A stretch of 64,000 nucleotides of DNA from Chryseobacterium herbae (GCF_025154075.1 NZ_JAOAMU010000003.1:124001-188000), one strand, 5' to 3'. Counted from the first letter of the stretch, positions 54,807 through 64,000 are shown. Notes: generated from the letters alone by a model not told the origin. Translations and numbers: made by a program.

Positions 54807-56336
54807 ATGAAAAAATATCTTTTATTGTTTATCATCACAGTATTTGTGATGTCTTGTTCAAAAAAAGTTGAAGTAAAAGGAAAAATTGCCGGAAGTTCAC
54901 CACTCGAAAGAATTGAATTTGTTGAAGCTTCTGGTGTAGCAACACTTCCACTTGCTAATATAGGTTTAGATAAAAATGGAAACTTTACAGGAAGCTTTGA
55001 TGCTCCTAAAGACGGAATGTATGTGATCAACTATGCAGGAAGACAGAATCTGATTTATCTTGAAGGCGGACAGAAATTAAATATTTCTGGAAACTCAATG
55101 ACCTTTCCAAATGAATTCGTAGTTACAGGAGACGCTAAGAAAAATAATGATTTCCTTCAGGCGAGCCAAAAATTTTTAGGGGAGTACGGAAGTAAAATCA
55201 ACATCCAGCAGTTAATGTCAGGTGACGAAAAAACGTTCTTAAAAGGAGCGCAGAAAATCGAAGCTGACATCAACAAGAATGTGGATGAGCTTGCTAAGAA
55301 AAACAACCCTGGTAAAGGAATGCTGGAGTGGAAAAAGAATGACGTGAAAGTGACTATTCTGAATCTTTTGGCCAATTATGAAATGGCACAGCGTCAGATG
55401 TCAGGAAATCCTTCATTCAAAGTGTCAAAAGCTTTCCAGGATTATGAGACTAAATTAGAAGAGAACAAAGATTTAATGGTAAAAACAATTCCATTATACA
55501 GACAATACCTTCTTGTGAAAATGAGTCCGGACTTCCAGAAATTTGCTGAAGCTAAAACGAAAGGAAAAACAGATGTTATAACTTCTGAAGTTTTTGCACA
55601 GTTCCTGAAAGACAGAAAAGAAGTATCGCAGACTGCTAAAGATTATCTTCTGGCATTCGTAGTAGCTCAGGATATTCATCCGGGTGCTCCTGCAAAAAAT
55701 ACGGAAAAGATCAAAAAAATCATCGATACAGATATTACAGACGCTGGAATCAAAGCTGACTTGGGTAAAATGCAGATCGCTATCAATGGACTTAAAGTAG
55801 GAGAAGTTGCTCCTGAAGGTTCACTGGTAAAAGCAGACGGTAAATCTTACCAGCTTTCAGAAAACAAAGGAAAACCATACATGTTGTTCTTCTACGCATC
55901 CTGGAACCCTTACATCAGCGAAGCTACTGTACCGGTATTAAAAGAAGTAGTGAATTTCTACAAATCTAAAATGAACTTTGTTTTTGTCAACGTAGATGAT
56001 ACGAAAGATCAGTTCGTAAAAACAAGCAGTGCATTGTTAAAAGGAATTCCTGGAACAAATGTATATGGAGAAAAAGGATTGGAATCTGATATCGCTAAAA
56101 AATATGGTGTGTACGGATTTAAATTACCTTGCTTCATCGTAGTGGATAAAGACGGTAAGATCGCGAGCAGATCTTTTGTGAACTTAGGGGAGCAGGAGGT
56201 AGTAACGGTTCTTGATAAACTTACAGGTCTTTCTGCCCCGAAAGTAGAGCAACAACAGCCTATGCAGATGCAGCCGGGAATGATGGTGGATCCTTCAGGA
56301 CAGCCTGTAAATCCACAGCCCGCACCTACAAAATAA
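54807..56336 (+). CDS. Thioredoxin-fold lipoprotein lacking the CxxC site
   Basis: 509-aa lipoprotein. Signal peptide MKKYLLLFIITVFVMSC (lipobox Cys17), a DUF4369-like N-terminal domain (KVEVKGKIAGSSPLERIEFVEA), a long helical middle, and a C-terminal TlpA/AhpC-type thioredoxin fold (GEVAPEGSLVKADGKSYQLSE, PYMLFFYASWNPYISEA, NFVFVNVDDTKDQF, KLPCFIVVDKDGKI). At the usual WCxxC site the sequence is WNPYI, so redox catalysis is unlikely. Ends with a Pro/Gln/Met-rich tail. Probably a periplasmic or surface chaperone-like or binding protein. Confidence 0.85.
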   Translation: MKKYLLLFIITVFVMSCSKKVEVKGKIAGSSPLERIEFVEASGVATLPLANIGLDKNGNFTGSFDAPKDGMYVINYAGRQNLIYLEGGQKLNISGNSMTFPNEFVVTGDAKKNNDFLQASQKFLGEYGSKINIQQLMSGDEKTFLKGAQKIEADINKNVDELAKKNNPGKGMLEWKKNDVKVTILNLLANYEMAQRQMSGNPSFKVSKAFQDYETKLEENKDLMVKTIPLYRQYLLVKMSPDFQKFAEAKTKGKTDVITSEVFAQFLKDRKEVSQTAKDYLLAFVVAQDIHPGAPAKNTEKIKKIIDTDITDAGIKADLGKMQIAINGLKVGEVAPEGSLVKADGKSYQLSENKGKPYMLFFYASWNPYISEATVPVLKEVVNFYKSKMNFVFVNVDDTKDQFVKTSSALLKGIPGTNVYGEKGLESDIAKKYGVYGFKLPCFIVVDKDGKIASRSFVNLGEQEVVTVLDKLTGLSAPKVEQQQPMQMQPGMMVDPSGQPVNPQPAPTK

Positions 56337-56355
56337 TAAACTTTAATATAGATGG

Positions 56356-56386
56356 AAACCTTATCTTCGGATAAGGTTTTTTTTTA
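56356..56386 (+). terminator. Terminator with UUCG loop
   Basis: Perfect 10-bp stem AAACCTTATC / GATAAGGTTT closed by TTCG, then nine T. Confidence 0.92.
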
Positions 56387-56389
56387 TTG

Positions 56390-56397
56390 TATTTTTG
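56390..56397 (+). promoter_or_regulatory. -7 box upstream of the small ORF and rlmD
   Basis: TATTTTTG, 14 nt before the ATG of the 40-aa ORF at 56412. Confidence 0.5.
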
Positions 56398-56411
56398 CAA
56401 ATTGAAACCGG

Positions 56412-56534
56412 ATGGTTTTCTGGGACATATTAGAAAAAATAGAAATAGAATTAGCGGATGAGACTGGAGAGTTTCGTTCGTACGTTAAAGAAATTGAGTT
56501 TACGGATGAGAAAGAAGAAAGATATTATTCTTGA
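56412..56534 (+). CDS. Possible 40-aa ORF overlapping the start of rlmD
   Basis: Reads MVFWDILEKIEIELADETGE and ends EEKEERYYS-type acidic sequence (FTDEKEERYYS). It begins at the first ATG after the -7 box and overlaps the first 29 bp of rlmD in another frame. Its position suits a leader peptide that couples or tunes rlmD translation, or a tiny independent acidic protein. No homologue is recognised. Confidence 0.4.
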   Translation: MVFWDILEKIEIELADETGEFRSYVKEIEFTDEKEERYYS

Positions 56535-57912
56535 AAATATTAAGGTGTTCGGGGCAGGGGCGAAAGGCATTGCAATAGGAAGAACAGAAGAAGGAAAAAC
56601 AGTACTGATCTCGGGAGCCGTTCCCGGAGATGTAGTGAATGCCAGAGTAAAGAAATCCAAGTCCAAGTACTACGAAGCGGAAACCGTGGAAGTAGTGGAG
56701 TCTTCTCCATACAGAGTACAAGCTAAATGTATTCATTTCGGAACTTGCGGAGGATGCAAATGGCAGAATATGAGCTATGAAAAACAGCTTGATTTCAAAC
56801 AGGAAGAAGTATACAATAATATTAAAAGAATCGGTGGGATTGAAGACTTTGAAACCGTTCCGATTTTAGGTGCCGAAGAACAGTATTTCTACAGAAATAA
56901 AATGGAGTTTTCTTTCTCAAACGCGAGATGGCTGACTCAATACGAAATAAGCTCTGAAGAGAATTTTGGAAGCAAAGACGCTCTTGGTTTTCATATTCCG
57001 GGAATGTGGAGCAAGATTTTAGATCTTAAAGAATGTTTCCTTCAGGAAGAACCATCCAATGCAATCCGTCTGGCCGTAAAAAAATTCGGTGTAGATAACG
57101 GATTGGATTTCTTTGATGTTAAAAATCAGGAAGGATTCCTGAGAACTCTTATGATGAGACAAAACTCTAAAGGCGAGTGGATGGTCTTATTCCAGCTGTA
57201 CAGAGAAGAAAAAGAAAATAGAGAAAAGCTTTTCCAGTTTTTACTTGAAAAATTCCCGCAGATCAAAACATTAGTGTACGCCATCAATCCAAAGCAGAAT
57301 GATTCCATTTATGATTTAGATGTTAAAATTTATTTCGGAGAAGGATTTCTGATGGAAGAAATGGACGGACTGAAGTTTAAAATCGGACCGAAATCATTCT
57401 TTCAGACCAATTACAAGCAGGCATTGGAGCTTTATAGAAAAACCCTTGAGTTTGCTGATTTAAAAGGCGATGAAGTAGTTTATGACCTTTACACAGGAAC
57501 AGGAACTATTGCTCAATATGTAGCCAGAAATGCAAAGCATGTCATTGGGATAGAATCTGTTCAGGAAGCCATAGACGCTGCCATTGAACATGCTGAATTA
57601 AATGGTCTTATCAACACTACATTCTATTGTGGAGATATGAAAAATGTCTTTAACGATGAATTCCTGGAAAACCACCCGAAAGCAGATGTCTTAATTACCG
57701 ACCCACCAAGAGACGGGATGCACCAGAAAGTAGTGGAGCAGATCCTGAAACTGGCACCGGAAAAAGTAGTGTATGTAAGCTGTAACTCAGCGACGCAGGC
57801 AAGAGATCTGGCTTTGATGAAAGAACATTACACCCTTGTGAAAATATTACCGGTAGATATGTTCCCGCAAACGCACCACGTTGAGAATATTGCATTACTA
57901 ATCAAAAAATAA
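56506..57912 (+). CDS. rlmD: 23S rRNA (uracil-C5)-methyltransferase RlmD
   Basis: 468 aa. Methylates uracil 1939 (E. coli numbering) of 23S rRNA using SAM. N-terminal TRAM domain (DIILENIKVFGAGAKGIAIG), an Fe-S cysteine cluster CIHFGTCGGCKWQ, SAM-binding VYDLYTGTGTIAQYVA, DPPRDGMHQKVVEQIL, and the catalytic Cys in YVSCNSATQARDL. The ATG at 56506 is chosen since RKKKDIILENIKVF is the natural N-terminus; the in-frame ATG at 56458 adds 16 residues. It overlaps the small upstream ORF. Confidence 0.93.
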   Translation: MRKKKDIILENIKVFGAGAKGIAIGRTEEGKTVLISGAVPGDVVNARVKKSKSKYYEAETVEVVESSPYRVQAKCIHFGTCGGCKWQNMSYEKQLDFKQEEVYNNIKRIGGIEDFETVPILGAEEQYFYRNKMEFSFSNARWLTQYEISSEENFGSKDALGFHIPGMWSKILDLKECFLQEEPSNAIRLAVKKFGVDNGLDFFDVKNQEGFLRTLMMRQNSKGEWMVLFQLYREEKENREKLFQFLLEKFPQIKTLVYAINPKQNDSIYDLDVKIYFGEGFLMEEMDGLKFKIGPKSFFQTNYKQALELYRKTLEFADLKGDEVVYDLYTGTGTIAQYVARNAKHVIGIESVQEAIDAAIEHAELNGLINTTFYCGDMKNVFNDEFLENHPKADVLITDPPRDGMHQKVVEQILKLAPEKVVYVSCNSATQARDLALMKEHYTLVKILPVDMFPQTHHVENIALLIKK

Positions 57913-57948
57913 TTACTTAAATTTGAATATATTAATCTGATAATTTAA

Positions 57949-60423
57949 ATGAAAAGAGTGAAAAACCTGGGTGCTGCATTCATTGTATTGGTTTTGATGT
58001 TGAGTCAGACCGGACTGAAAGGGCAGGAAAAAGATTCTACAGCGGTAAAAACAGATACCGCCAAAGTAAAAAAAGATGATCTTAAGAAAAAGCCGGTGAT
58101 AAAACCTTACAAAGAGGTGATTACGGATAAGGCGGTTTCGGATCAGGGGGTTTTCACAGTTCATAAATTAGAAGATAAATATTACTTCGAGATTCCTGAC
58201 AGAATGCTGAAAAAGGAATTTCTTTTAGTAACAAGACTTACAAAAGCTGCTGCCGGCATGCGTTCCGGAAATACCGGATATGCGGGAGATCAGATCGGCC
58301 AGCAGGTAGTAGCTTTTGAAAAAGGTCCTAAAGACAAAATCCTTCTGAGAGCTATTTCTTTTGTAGATTATGCAAAAGATTCCACCTCAGATATGTACAA
58401 TTCTGTCATCAGAAATAATGTACAGCCTATCATCAAATCCTTTGATGTAAAAACGTACGGAGACGATAAAAAGTCTTCAGTCATTGATGTCACGGATCTT
58501 CTGAACTCTGATAATGAAACGGTTTCTTTCTCTGTAAATTACAAAGATGCCTTTAAAGTTGGAGCTTTCCAGAAAGATATGTCATTCGTAAACTTTGTAA
58601 AATCGTTCCCGAATAATATCGAGATCAATACCACCAAAACTTTCGCACGTACTTTGGGAAGACCATTGCCGGGAGCTACTCCTGCCAACACCCCGAAAAT
58701 AAGCGGAAATTATACGGTAGAGATCAACGCCTCATTTGTTCTCCTTCCGGAAAATAAAATGCAGGCCAGATACTTTGATCCGAGAGTAGGTTATTTTACA
58801 GTAGGCTATACAGATTTTGATCTCGATCCTCAGGGTGTAAAAAAGATTTCTCTGGTTAAAAGATGGAGACTGGAGCCAAAACCTCAGGACCTTGAAAAAT
58901 ATAAAAATGGAGAGTTGGTAGAACCTGCAAAACCGATTGTATTTTATATTGATCCGGCCACACCAAAAAAATGGGTTCCTTACCTGATTCAGGGAGTAGA
59001 CGACTGGAAAAAAGCCTTTGAAAAAGCAGGTTTCAAAAATGCCATTTATGCAAAAGTCCCGGATTCAAAAGTGGATACGGAATGGAGCCTTGAAGATGCG
59101 AGATTCTCTGCCATTGTTTATAAACCTTCAGATGTGCCGAATGCTTCCGGACCATCGATCTCAGATCCGAGAACGGGAGAAATTCTGGAAAGCCATATCA
59201 ACTGGTATCATAATGTCATGATGCTACTGAGAAACTGGTATTTTGTACAGGCTGCGCCCAATGATGAAAGAGCACGAAAAATTAAGTTTGATGATAAACT
59301 GATGGGCGAACTGATCCGTTTTGTTTCTTCTCATGAAGTAGGACATACTTTGGGATTAAGACATAATTTTGGTTCAAGTTCTACCGTACCTGTTGAAAAG
59401 CTGAGAGATAAAAAATGGCTTGAAAAGAATGGCCACACCCCATCGATCATGGATTATGCACGATTCAATTATGTGGCACAACCGGAAGATAATATCGGAG
59501 ATTCAGGAATTATGCCTAGAATTGGAGATTATGATGACTGGGCCATTGAGTGGGGCTACAAAAGATTGTATCAGTACAACAACCCGGATTCAGAAAAAGA
59601 ATATATGAACAAATGGGTCATTAAAAATTTAAAAAACGAAAGACTTTGGTTCGGTACAGAATCCAATCCTCTTGATCCGAGATCTCAGAGTGAGCAGGTA
59701 GGAGACAATGCCATGATTGCAAGTGCCTACGGAATAAAAAACCTGAAGAGAATTATAGATAATCTGGAAAAGTGGACGGCAAGTCCGAATGAAGATTATG
59801 AAAATCTTGGAATGATGTATGATCAGGTAACCGGGCAGTTCAGAAGATATACCGGTCATGTTTCAAAATATATCGGCGGACAGATGGAAACTCCTAAAAC
59901 CGCTGAGCAGTTAGGTCCGGTGTATGAAGCTGTAGCTAAAAAAGATCAGCAGGAAGCGATGAGATTTCTTGAAGAAAATGTTTTCACTACACCACAATGG
60001 CTGATCAAAAAAGAAGTTTTTGAGAAGACAGGAAAAACGCCGGTGAAAACCATTGAAGAAATTCAGAATGGAGTTCTTTCAAGAATTTTGAGTCCGATCG
60101 TTTTACAGAATATGTATCAGATGGAAGCTGTTGATCAGAATACCTATACCTTGGTTGATCTGTTTTCAGACCTGAATAATTCCATTGTTAAAAAAGCAAA
60201 TCCTGATGTATACGGTAGAAACCTTCAGCGAAATTATGTGGATAACCTGATTAAACTTGTTGATGCAAAAAATCCTGATAAATCTGATGTTTCATCCATT
60301 GTGAGAGGAAATCTGATCATGATTAAAAAAGAACTTTCGGCAAAAGCAGATACCAATACGGTGAATCAATACCACTATGAAGATCTTGCTTTCCGAATTG
60401 AAAAAGCCTTAGATCCAAAATAA
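57949..60423 (+). CDS. Zinc-dependent metalloprotease (DUF5117/DUF5118 family)
   Basis: 824-aa exported protein. Signal peptide (KRVKNLGAAFIVLVLMLSQTGLKG), an N-terminal DUF5118-like segment, a DUF5117-like region (YYFEIPDRMLKKEFLLVTRL), and a metzincin-type zinc motif HEVGHTLGLRHNFG with the first His at about residue 462. The C-terminal region is a DUF4953-like helical domain. Presumably periplasmic or outer-membrane associated; substrate unknown. It follows rlmD by 36 bp and precedes the DUF6452 gene by 5 bp. Confidence 0.9.
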   Translation: MKRVKNLGAAFIVLVLMLSQTGLKGQEKDSTAVKTDTAKVKKDDLKKKPVIKPYKEVITDKAVSDQGVFTVHKLEDKYYFEIPDRMLKKEFLLVTRLTKAAAGMRSGNTGYAGDQIGQQVVAFEKGPKDKILLRAISFVDYAKDSTSDMYNSVIRNNVQPIIKSFDVKTYGDDKKSSVIDVTDLLNSDNETVSFSVNYKDAFKVGAFQKDMSFVNFVKSFPNNIEINTTKTFARTLGRPLPGATPANTPKISGNYTVEINASFVLLPENKMQARYFDPRVGYFTVGYTDFDLDPQGVKKISLVKRWRLEPKPQDLEKYKNGELVEPAKPIVFYIDPATPKKWVPYLIQGVDDWKKAFEKAGFKNAIYAKVPDSKVDTEWSLEDARFSAIVYKPSDVPNASGPSISDPRTGEILESHINWYHNVMMLLRNWYFVQAAPNDERARKIKFDDKLMGELIRFVSSHEVGHTLGLRHNFGSSSTVPVEKLRDKKWLEKNGHTPSIMDYARFNYVAQPEDNIGDSGIMPRIGDYDDWAIEWGYKRLYQYNNPDSEKEYMNKWVIKNLKNERLWFGTESNPLDPRSQSEQVGDNAMIASAYGIKNLKRIIDNLEKWTASPNEDYENLGMMYDQVTGQFRRYTGHVSKYIGGQMETPKTAEQLGPVYEAVAKKDQQEAMRFLEENVFTTPQWLIKKEVFEKTGKTPVKTIEEIQNGVLSRILSPIVLQNMYQMEAVDQNTYTLVDLFSDLNNSIVKKANPDVYGRNLQRNYVDNLIKLVDAKNPDKSDVSSIVRGNLIMIKKELSAKADTNTVNQYHYEDLAFRIEKALDPK

Positions 60424-60428
60424 AAAAT

Positions 60429-60905
60429 ATGAAATATTTTACATACCTTATATTGATATGCGGTATCTTCATGATCTCATCCTGTGGCGGAGACGATGAT
60501 ATCTGTGAGAGTGGGGAAGGCACCCCCCGAATGAAAGTGGCGTTCAAGTCTTTGGCGTCAGGTAAAGAGGTTACTTTGGACTCTGTATATGTAGCCGTAG
60601 ATTACGGTTCCGGAAAAGTGCAGCTGGGTAAGCTTCAGAAAATAAATTCAAGACTGATCCCGTTAAGAGTAGACGACTCACCATATACAGACGTTTATTT
60701 CAGGTTAGAAAATAAAGCTCCTGAATCTCACGTACGAATCAATTATACCACGAAGACTGCCTATGTTTCTCCGGGATGTGGGATCAAAAAAACGTACGAA
60801 AATTTAAACTCAGAATTAAAACAATCCAATCCTGTACAGAAAGTAGAAGCAGGACAAAACCAAATAGAGAATGAAGACAAGATTAATCTTTACCTTCTTT
60901 TTTAG
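60429..60905 (+). CDS. DUF6452 family lipoprotein
   Basis: 158-aa lipoprotein. Signal peptide MKYFTYLILICGIFMISSC with lipobox Cys19, then GGDDDICESGEGTPRM and a small beta domain (VYFRLENKAPESHVRINYTTKTAYVSPGCG). Typical of the DUF6452 family, which occurs next to DUF6048. The last 35 bp overlap the start of the DUF6048 gene, so translation is probably coupled. Function unknown. Confidence 0.85.
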   Translation: MKYFTYLILICGIFMISSCGGDDDICESGEGTPRMKVAFKSLASGKEVTLDSVYVAVDYGSGKVQLGKLQKINSRLIPLRVDDSPYTDVYFRLENKAPESHVRINYTTKTAYVSPGCGIKKTYENLNSELKQSNPVQKVEAGQNQIENEDKINLYLLF

Positions 60906-61539
60906 CATCGTAGGAATGCTGGGAATGGCCCAGGAAAAAAAAGAAGCCAAAGAAGCCAAAAAAGTTCAGGAGAAATACAAGCCTAACTTTATGGTGGGTC
61001 TTGACGTTCTTAATGCCGGGGTTTCCTTTTTCTCAGACAGAGTGCTTTACCAGGGGTTTATTTCATCCAAGGTGAAAGGAAATGTTCATGCCATTGCCGA
61101 AGCCGGTTTTGAGAAAAATGTATATCAGAAGAACGGGTATGATGCAAAAGCAAGCGGTCCATTTGTAAAGCTGGGTGCATTCTATATGCTGGCCAAGGAC
61201 CTTGAAAATGAATTCAACGGTTTCTATGCCGGAGGGAAGATAGGTGGAGCTTTCTACAATCAGGAGTATATGGCAGTTCCGGTCCGCGGATTCGGAGGGA
61301 GTGCTTCTTCTGTAGCATTTCCGTCATCATCACAAACCTCTGCATGGCTGGAAGGAACCTTAGGAGGAAGAGTGCAGTTGTTTGAATCCAATTTTTATAT
61401 TGATGTCAATCTTCAGCCGAAATATTTAGTTTATACCTCAAAACAAGATGATATCACACCCATGATCGTACCCGGATTCGGCAGAAGTTCAGCCAAATTC
61501 AATATGGGCTTCGCATGGAATATCGCGTACAAATTTTAA
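60871..61539 (+). CDS. DUF6048 family outer-membrane protein
   Basis: 222-aa exported protein with signal peptide (MKTRLIFTFFFSIVGMLGMAQ) and a short charged spacer. It continues as a beta-rich barrel-like domain (PNFMVGLDVLNAGVSFFSDR, GNVHAIAEAGFEKN, FYAGGKIGGAFYN, FYIDVNLQPKYLVY) ending in an aromatic residue, NIAYKF, as expected for an outer-membrane beta barrel. Partner of the overlapping DUF6452 gene. Function unknown. Confidence 0.85.
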   Translation: MKTRLIFTFFFSIVGMLGMAQEKKEAKEAKKVQEKYKPNFMVGLDVLNAGVSFFSDRVLYQGFISSKVKGNVHAIAEAGFEKNVYQKNGYDAKASGPFVKLGAFYMLAKDLENEFNGFYAGGKIGGAFYNQEYMAVPVRGFGGSASSVAFPSSSQTSAWLEGTLGGRVQLFESNFYIDVNLQPKYLVYTSKQDDITPMIVPGFGRSSAKFNMGFAWNIAYKF

Positions 61540-61620
61540 AAAGAAAATAAACAGATTCTTACTGTTAAAAAATAAGAGCAGTCTTTATCATAAGCATAAA
61601 GCAATGCATCATGAATAATG

Positions 61621-61651
61621 AATCCCCGGGTCCCCATCCGGGGATTTTTTC
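61621..61651 (+). terminator. Terminator after the DUF6048 gene
   Basis: AATCCCCGG / CCGGGGATT stem followed by T residues. Confidence 0.88.
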
Positions 61652-61737
61652 ATGAGTATCGGTTAATCATAAAGTAAGTATTATGGTTATTATTCATTAA
61701 AAGTTAAAATTTAATGATTTTATTTTAATAGAAATAT

Positions 61738-61745
61738 TATATTTG
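61738..61745 (+). promoter_or_regulatory. -7 box of the reprolysin-like gene
   Basis: TATATTTG, 28 nt before the ATG at 61774. Confidence 0.5.
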
Positions 61746-61773
61746 TGACATTAATCTAATATTTCAAGAAATT

Positions 61774-64000
61774 ATGAAGAAAATTTTTACTTCAGTATTT
61801 TCTCTTTGTATGTTCGCTGCTGCTACGGCCCAGTGGACGCCGTCAACTGGACGGTCCGGAGAGGTGATACAGCGGTCCGATATTAAAGGATACTACAATT
61901 TAGATATTTCTTTACTAAGAACACAGCTTTCGGGAGCTCAGGAAATGGGTAAAAATGCAAAACCTATTGCAGTTGCACTTCCTACTTTAGATGGCAAAAT
62001 TGAAAGATTCAACGTGTACAGCTTTCCGGTTGTGGATAAAGCCCTTGCGGATCAGTATCAGCTTGGATCATACGTGGGAGTAGGAATAGATGACCCTTCC
62101 AAATATTTAAGATTTTCACTTGCTCCGAATGACTTTCAGTCTATGATCATTAAAGACGGAGTGTATCAGTTTATTGAACCACAGAATGCTTCTAAAACGG
62201 TTTACGGTGTACATGCCAAAACCACGGACGCAGGATCACAAGGCTTCCTGTGTTCTATGGATGAAGATATTCTTTCTAAAAGTGAGATCGCAAAACTGTA
62301 CAATACCAATAAATCATTTACCAACAATCCATCAGATTTTTCTAAATCTTCAGATAAAAAATACAGAACACTAAGACTGGCACTTTCAGTAACTGCAGAA
62401 TATACAGCTTACTTTGGAGGTACCCAGGCTGGAGCGCTTGTAGCTATGAATGCAACGCTTTCAAGAGTGAATGGCGTTTTTGAAAAAGATATGGGATTGC
62501 ATATGAATATGGTAAATTATCCTGCATTGGTTTATATGGATGCAGCTACTGACCCTTATTCTCCTGCCGCTCAGATGAACAACTGGAATGTTCAGCTTCA
62601 GCAGACCCTTACCAGTGTGGTAGGAAACGAAAATTATGATATCGGCCACTTGTTCGGAAGAAGCGGAGGCGGTGGAAATGCTGGATGTATCGGATGTATC
62701 TGTGTAAATCCTGCCACTCCCACTACCAAAGCAAAAGGTTCAGGATTTACTTCACCAGCGAATGCCATTCCACAGGGAGATACATTTGATATTGACTATG
62801 TAGCTCACGAAATGGGACACCAGCTGGGAGCAAACCACACATTCTCCCATGCACTGGAATCTTCGGGAGTAAATATGGAACCCGGTTCAGGATCTACGAT
62901 TATGGGGTACGCAGGTATTACAGGTGCCAATGTTCAGATGAACTCCGATCCTTACTTCCATGTAGTAAGTATTATTCAGATGCAGAATAATATGGTGGCT
63001 AAAACTTGTGATGTTGAAACTTCAGTGACCAACAATCCACCGGTAATCTCTGCATTAAATGACTATGCGATTCCAAAAGGGACAGCATTTGCACTTACAG
63101 GGAATGCTATCGATCCTGAAGGAAATCCTATGACCTATACGTGGGAGCAGTTTGATAATGCCGCTGCGACAGTAACTTCTGTTAATGGAAATACCGGAGT
63201 GGGGCCGCTATTCAGATCGATCCTTCCGTCTACTTCACTTACAAGATATTTTCCTAAACTAAATACCGTATTGGGCGGAAATCTTTCTTCTGCGGCAGAT
63301 TGGGAAACCGTATCAAGCAGAGCAAGATCTACCAATTTTGTATTTACGGCCAGAGATAACAGCCCGATTGCGGCAGAGCAGCAGACCAATTCTGCACTTC
63401 AGAAAATCAATGTAGGAAATGAAGGACCTTTTCAAGTGACTTCTGCTACAGTATATAATAATGCAGCCGGTGCTGTAACCTGGAATGTAGTCAATACCAA
63501 TTCCGGGATTTACAATGCTCCGAATGTTAAAATAGATTATACCGCAGATAACGGAGTTACATGGGTTGTGCTTACGCCATCCACTCCGAATGACGGAGCT
63601 GAAGCATTTACATTTTCTTCTCTTGCAACAGGAGCAGCTATAAAAATCAGAGTAAGTGCTGTTGGAAATGTTTTCTATGCTATTGGAAATGCCACAGTAG
63701 CAGCATCAATGGCAACATGTTCTTCTACAGCTACGACAGGAGTTGCTGCTTCAGGACTGACAATTTCTTCCGGAAATATCAGCTGGGCACCGGTTCAGGG
63801 AGCAACTTATTCTCTACGATACAGAAAAACAGGATCTACAACGTGGGTTACTGTAAATGTTCCTACGAACTCTTATTATATTGCAGGTCTTGCAGACACC
63901 ACTCAGTATGAAGTACAGGTGGCTAATATTTGCGGAAGCACTACCGGTGATTATTCTGCAAGTACGAATTTCAACACATTGGCTTATGCATTGTGTACCA
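61774..64000 (+). CDS. Reprolysin-like (M12B-type) secreted metalloprotease, 3' end outside window
   Basis: At least 742 aa, open to the end of the window. Signal peptide MKKIFTSVFSLCMFAAATAQ, a propeptide-like region (VALPTLDGKIERFNVYSFPV), and a catalytic domain (YRTLRLALSVTAEYTAYFGG, GHLFGRSGGGGNAGCIG). The metzincin zinc motif HEMGHQLGANHTFSH has its first His at about residue 345. It is followed by Ig/cadherin-like segments and, from about 665, a fibronectin type III domain (ISWAPVQGATYSLRYRKTGS). A T9SS tail probably lies beyond the window, as is usual for this architecture. It should be an extracellular protease. Confidence 0.9.
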   Translation, partial: MKKIFTSVFSLCMFAAATAQWTPSTGRSGEVIQRSDIKGYYNLDISLLRTQLSGAQEMGKNAKPIAVALPTLDGKIERFNVYSFPVVDKALADQYQLGSYVGVGIDDPSKYLRFSLAPNDFQSMIIKDGVYQFIEPQNASKTVYGVHAKTTDAGSQGFLCSMDEDILSKSEIAKLYNTNKSFTNNPSDFSKSSDKKYRTLRLALSVTAEYTAYFGGTQAGALVAMNATLSRVNGVFEKDMGLHMNMVNYPALVYMDAATDPYSPAAQMNNWNVQLQQTLTSVVGNENYDIGHLFGRSGGGGNAGCIGCICVNPATPTTKAKGSGFTSPANAIPQGDTFDIDYVAHEMGHQLGANHTFSHALESSGVNMEPGSGSTIMGYAGITGANVQMNSDPYFHVVSIIQMQNNMVAKTCDVETSVTNNPPVISALNDYAIPKGTAFALTGNAIDPEGNPMTYTWEQFDNAAATVTSVNGNTGVGPLFRSILPSTSLTRYFPKLNTVLGGNLSSAADWETVSSRARSTNFVFTARDNSPIAAEQQTNSALQKINVGNEGPFQVTSATVYNNAAGAVTWNVVNTNSGIYNAPNVKIDYTADNGVTWVVLTPSTPNDGAEAFTFSSLATGAAIKIRVSAVGNVFYAIGNATVAASMATCSSTATTGVAASGLTISSGNISWAPVQGATYSLRYRKTGSTTWVTVNVPTNSYYIAGLADTTQYEVQVANICGSTTGDYSASTNFNTLAYALCT

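Overview
The window looks like chromosomal DNA of a Flavobacteriia member, most likely Chryseobacterium or a close Weeksellaceae relative. The evidence is low GC with A/T-rich intergenic DNA, Bacteroidetes-type promoters (TTTG, about 19 bp, TAnnTTTG) in front of many genes, type IX secretion (T9SS) C-terminal tails ending [16 protein letters not shown], a flavastacin-like astacin peptidase, a bacillithiol gene (bshB1), a Ton operon with two ExbD proteins, and Bacteroidetes-specific families (DUF3276, DUF2480, DUF6452, DUF6048). I assign this from family knowledge; no database search was possible. There is no rRNA, CRISPR array, transposase or phage gene.

Layout. 1-4.7 kb: 3' part of a Kdo transferase gene, a repeat-rich spacer, a minus-strand glycosyltransferase/acyltransferase cluster and a lipoprotein. 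4.8-14.8 kb: leuS with an enlarged A/T-rich insert, then exbB-exbD-exbD-tonB-small membrane protein-PstS-like lipoprotein-TPR protein (outer-membrane energisation), then bshB1 and tRNA-His. 14.9-18.2 kb: a gene-poor stretch with a decayed gene and an RCC1-repeat T9SS protein, bounded by two near-identical terminator hairpins. 18.4-23.9 kb: a two-gene unit of a 144-aa unknown and a 1681-aa DUF4132-type protein. 24-31.7 kb: M1 aminopeptidase, DUF3276, ABC exporter, nusB-DUF1573-yajC, SDR and YcxB-like genes. 31.7-35.1 kb: Ku and a ligase D gene split by one frameshift (NHEJ). 35.2-37.3 kb: a Crp/Fnr regulator and a divergent adenylosuccinate synthetase that share an operator-like palindrome. 37.3-50.7 kb: astacin, nitrilase-fold hydrolase, aspS, MATE exporter, DUF937, a multi-membrane protein, DUF2480, lpxB, GH99 and ComEC. 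50.8-54.3 kb: sdhCAB. 54.4-64 kb: heptad-repeat spacer, thioredoxin-fold lipoprotein, rlmD, metalloprotease, DUF6452/DUF6048, and a reprolysin-like metalloprotease running off the end.

Most of the window is ordinary flavobacterial chromosome. The items most worth a second look are: (1) the ligD split at an A_AAA_AAG heptamer followed by a hairpin and a stop, with the other frame open across the linker; (2) the shared palindrome, with identical spacing to the -7 box, upstream of the Crp/Fnr gene and the unusual purA; (3) a dispersed intergenic DNA family with 7-nt periodicity at four loci; (4) the uncharacterised DUF4132 two-gene unit; and (5) the possible island next to tRNA-His.
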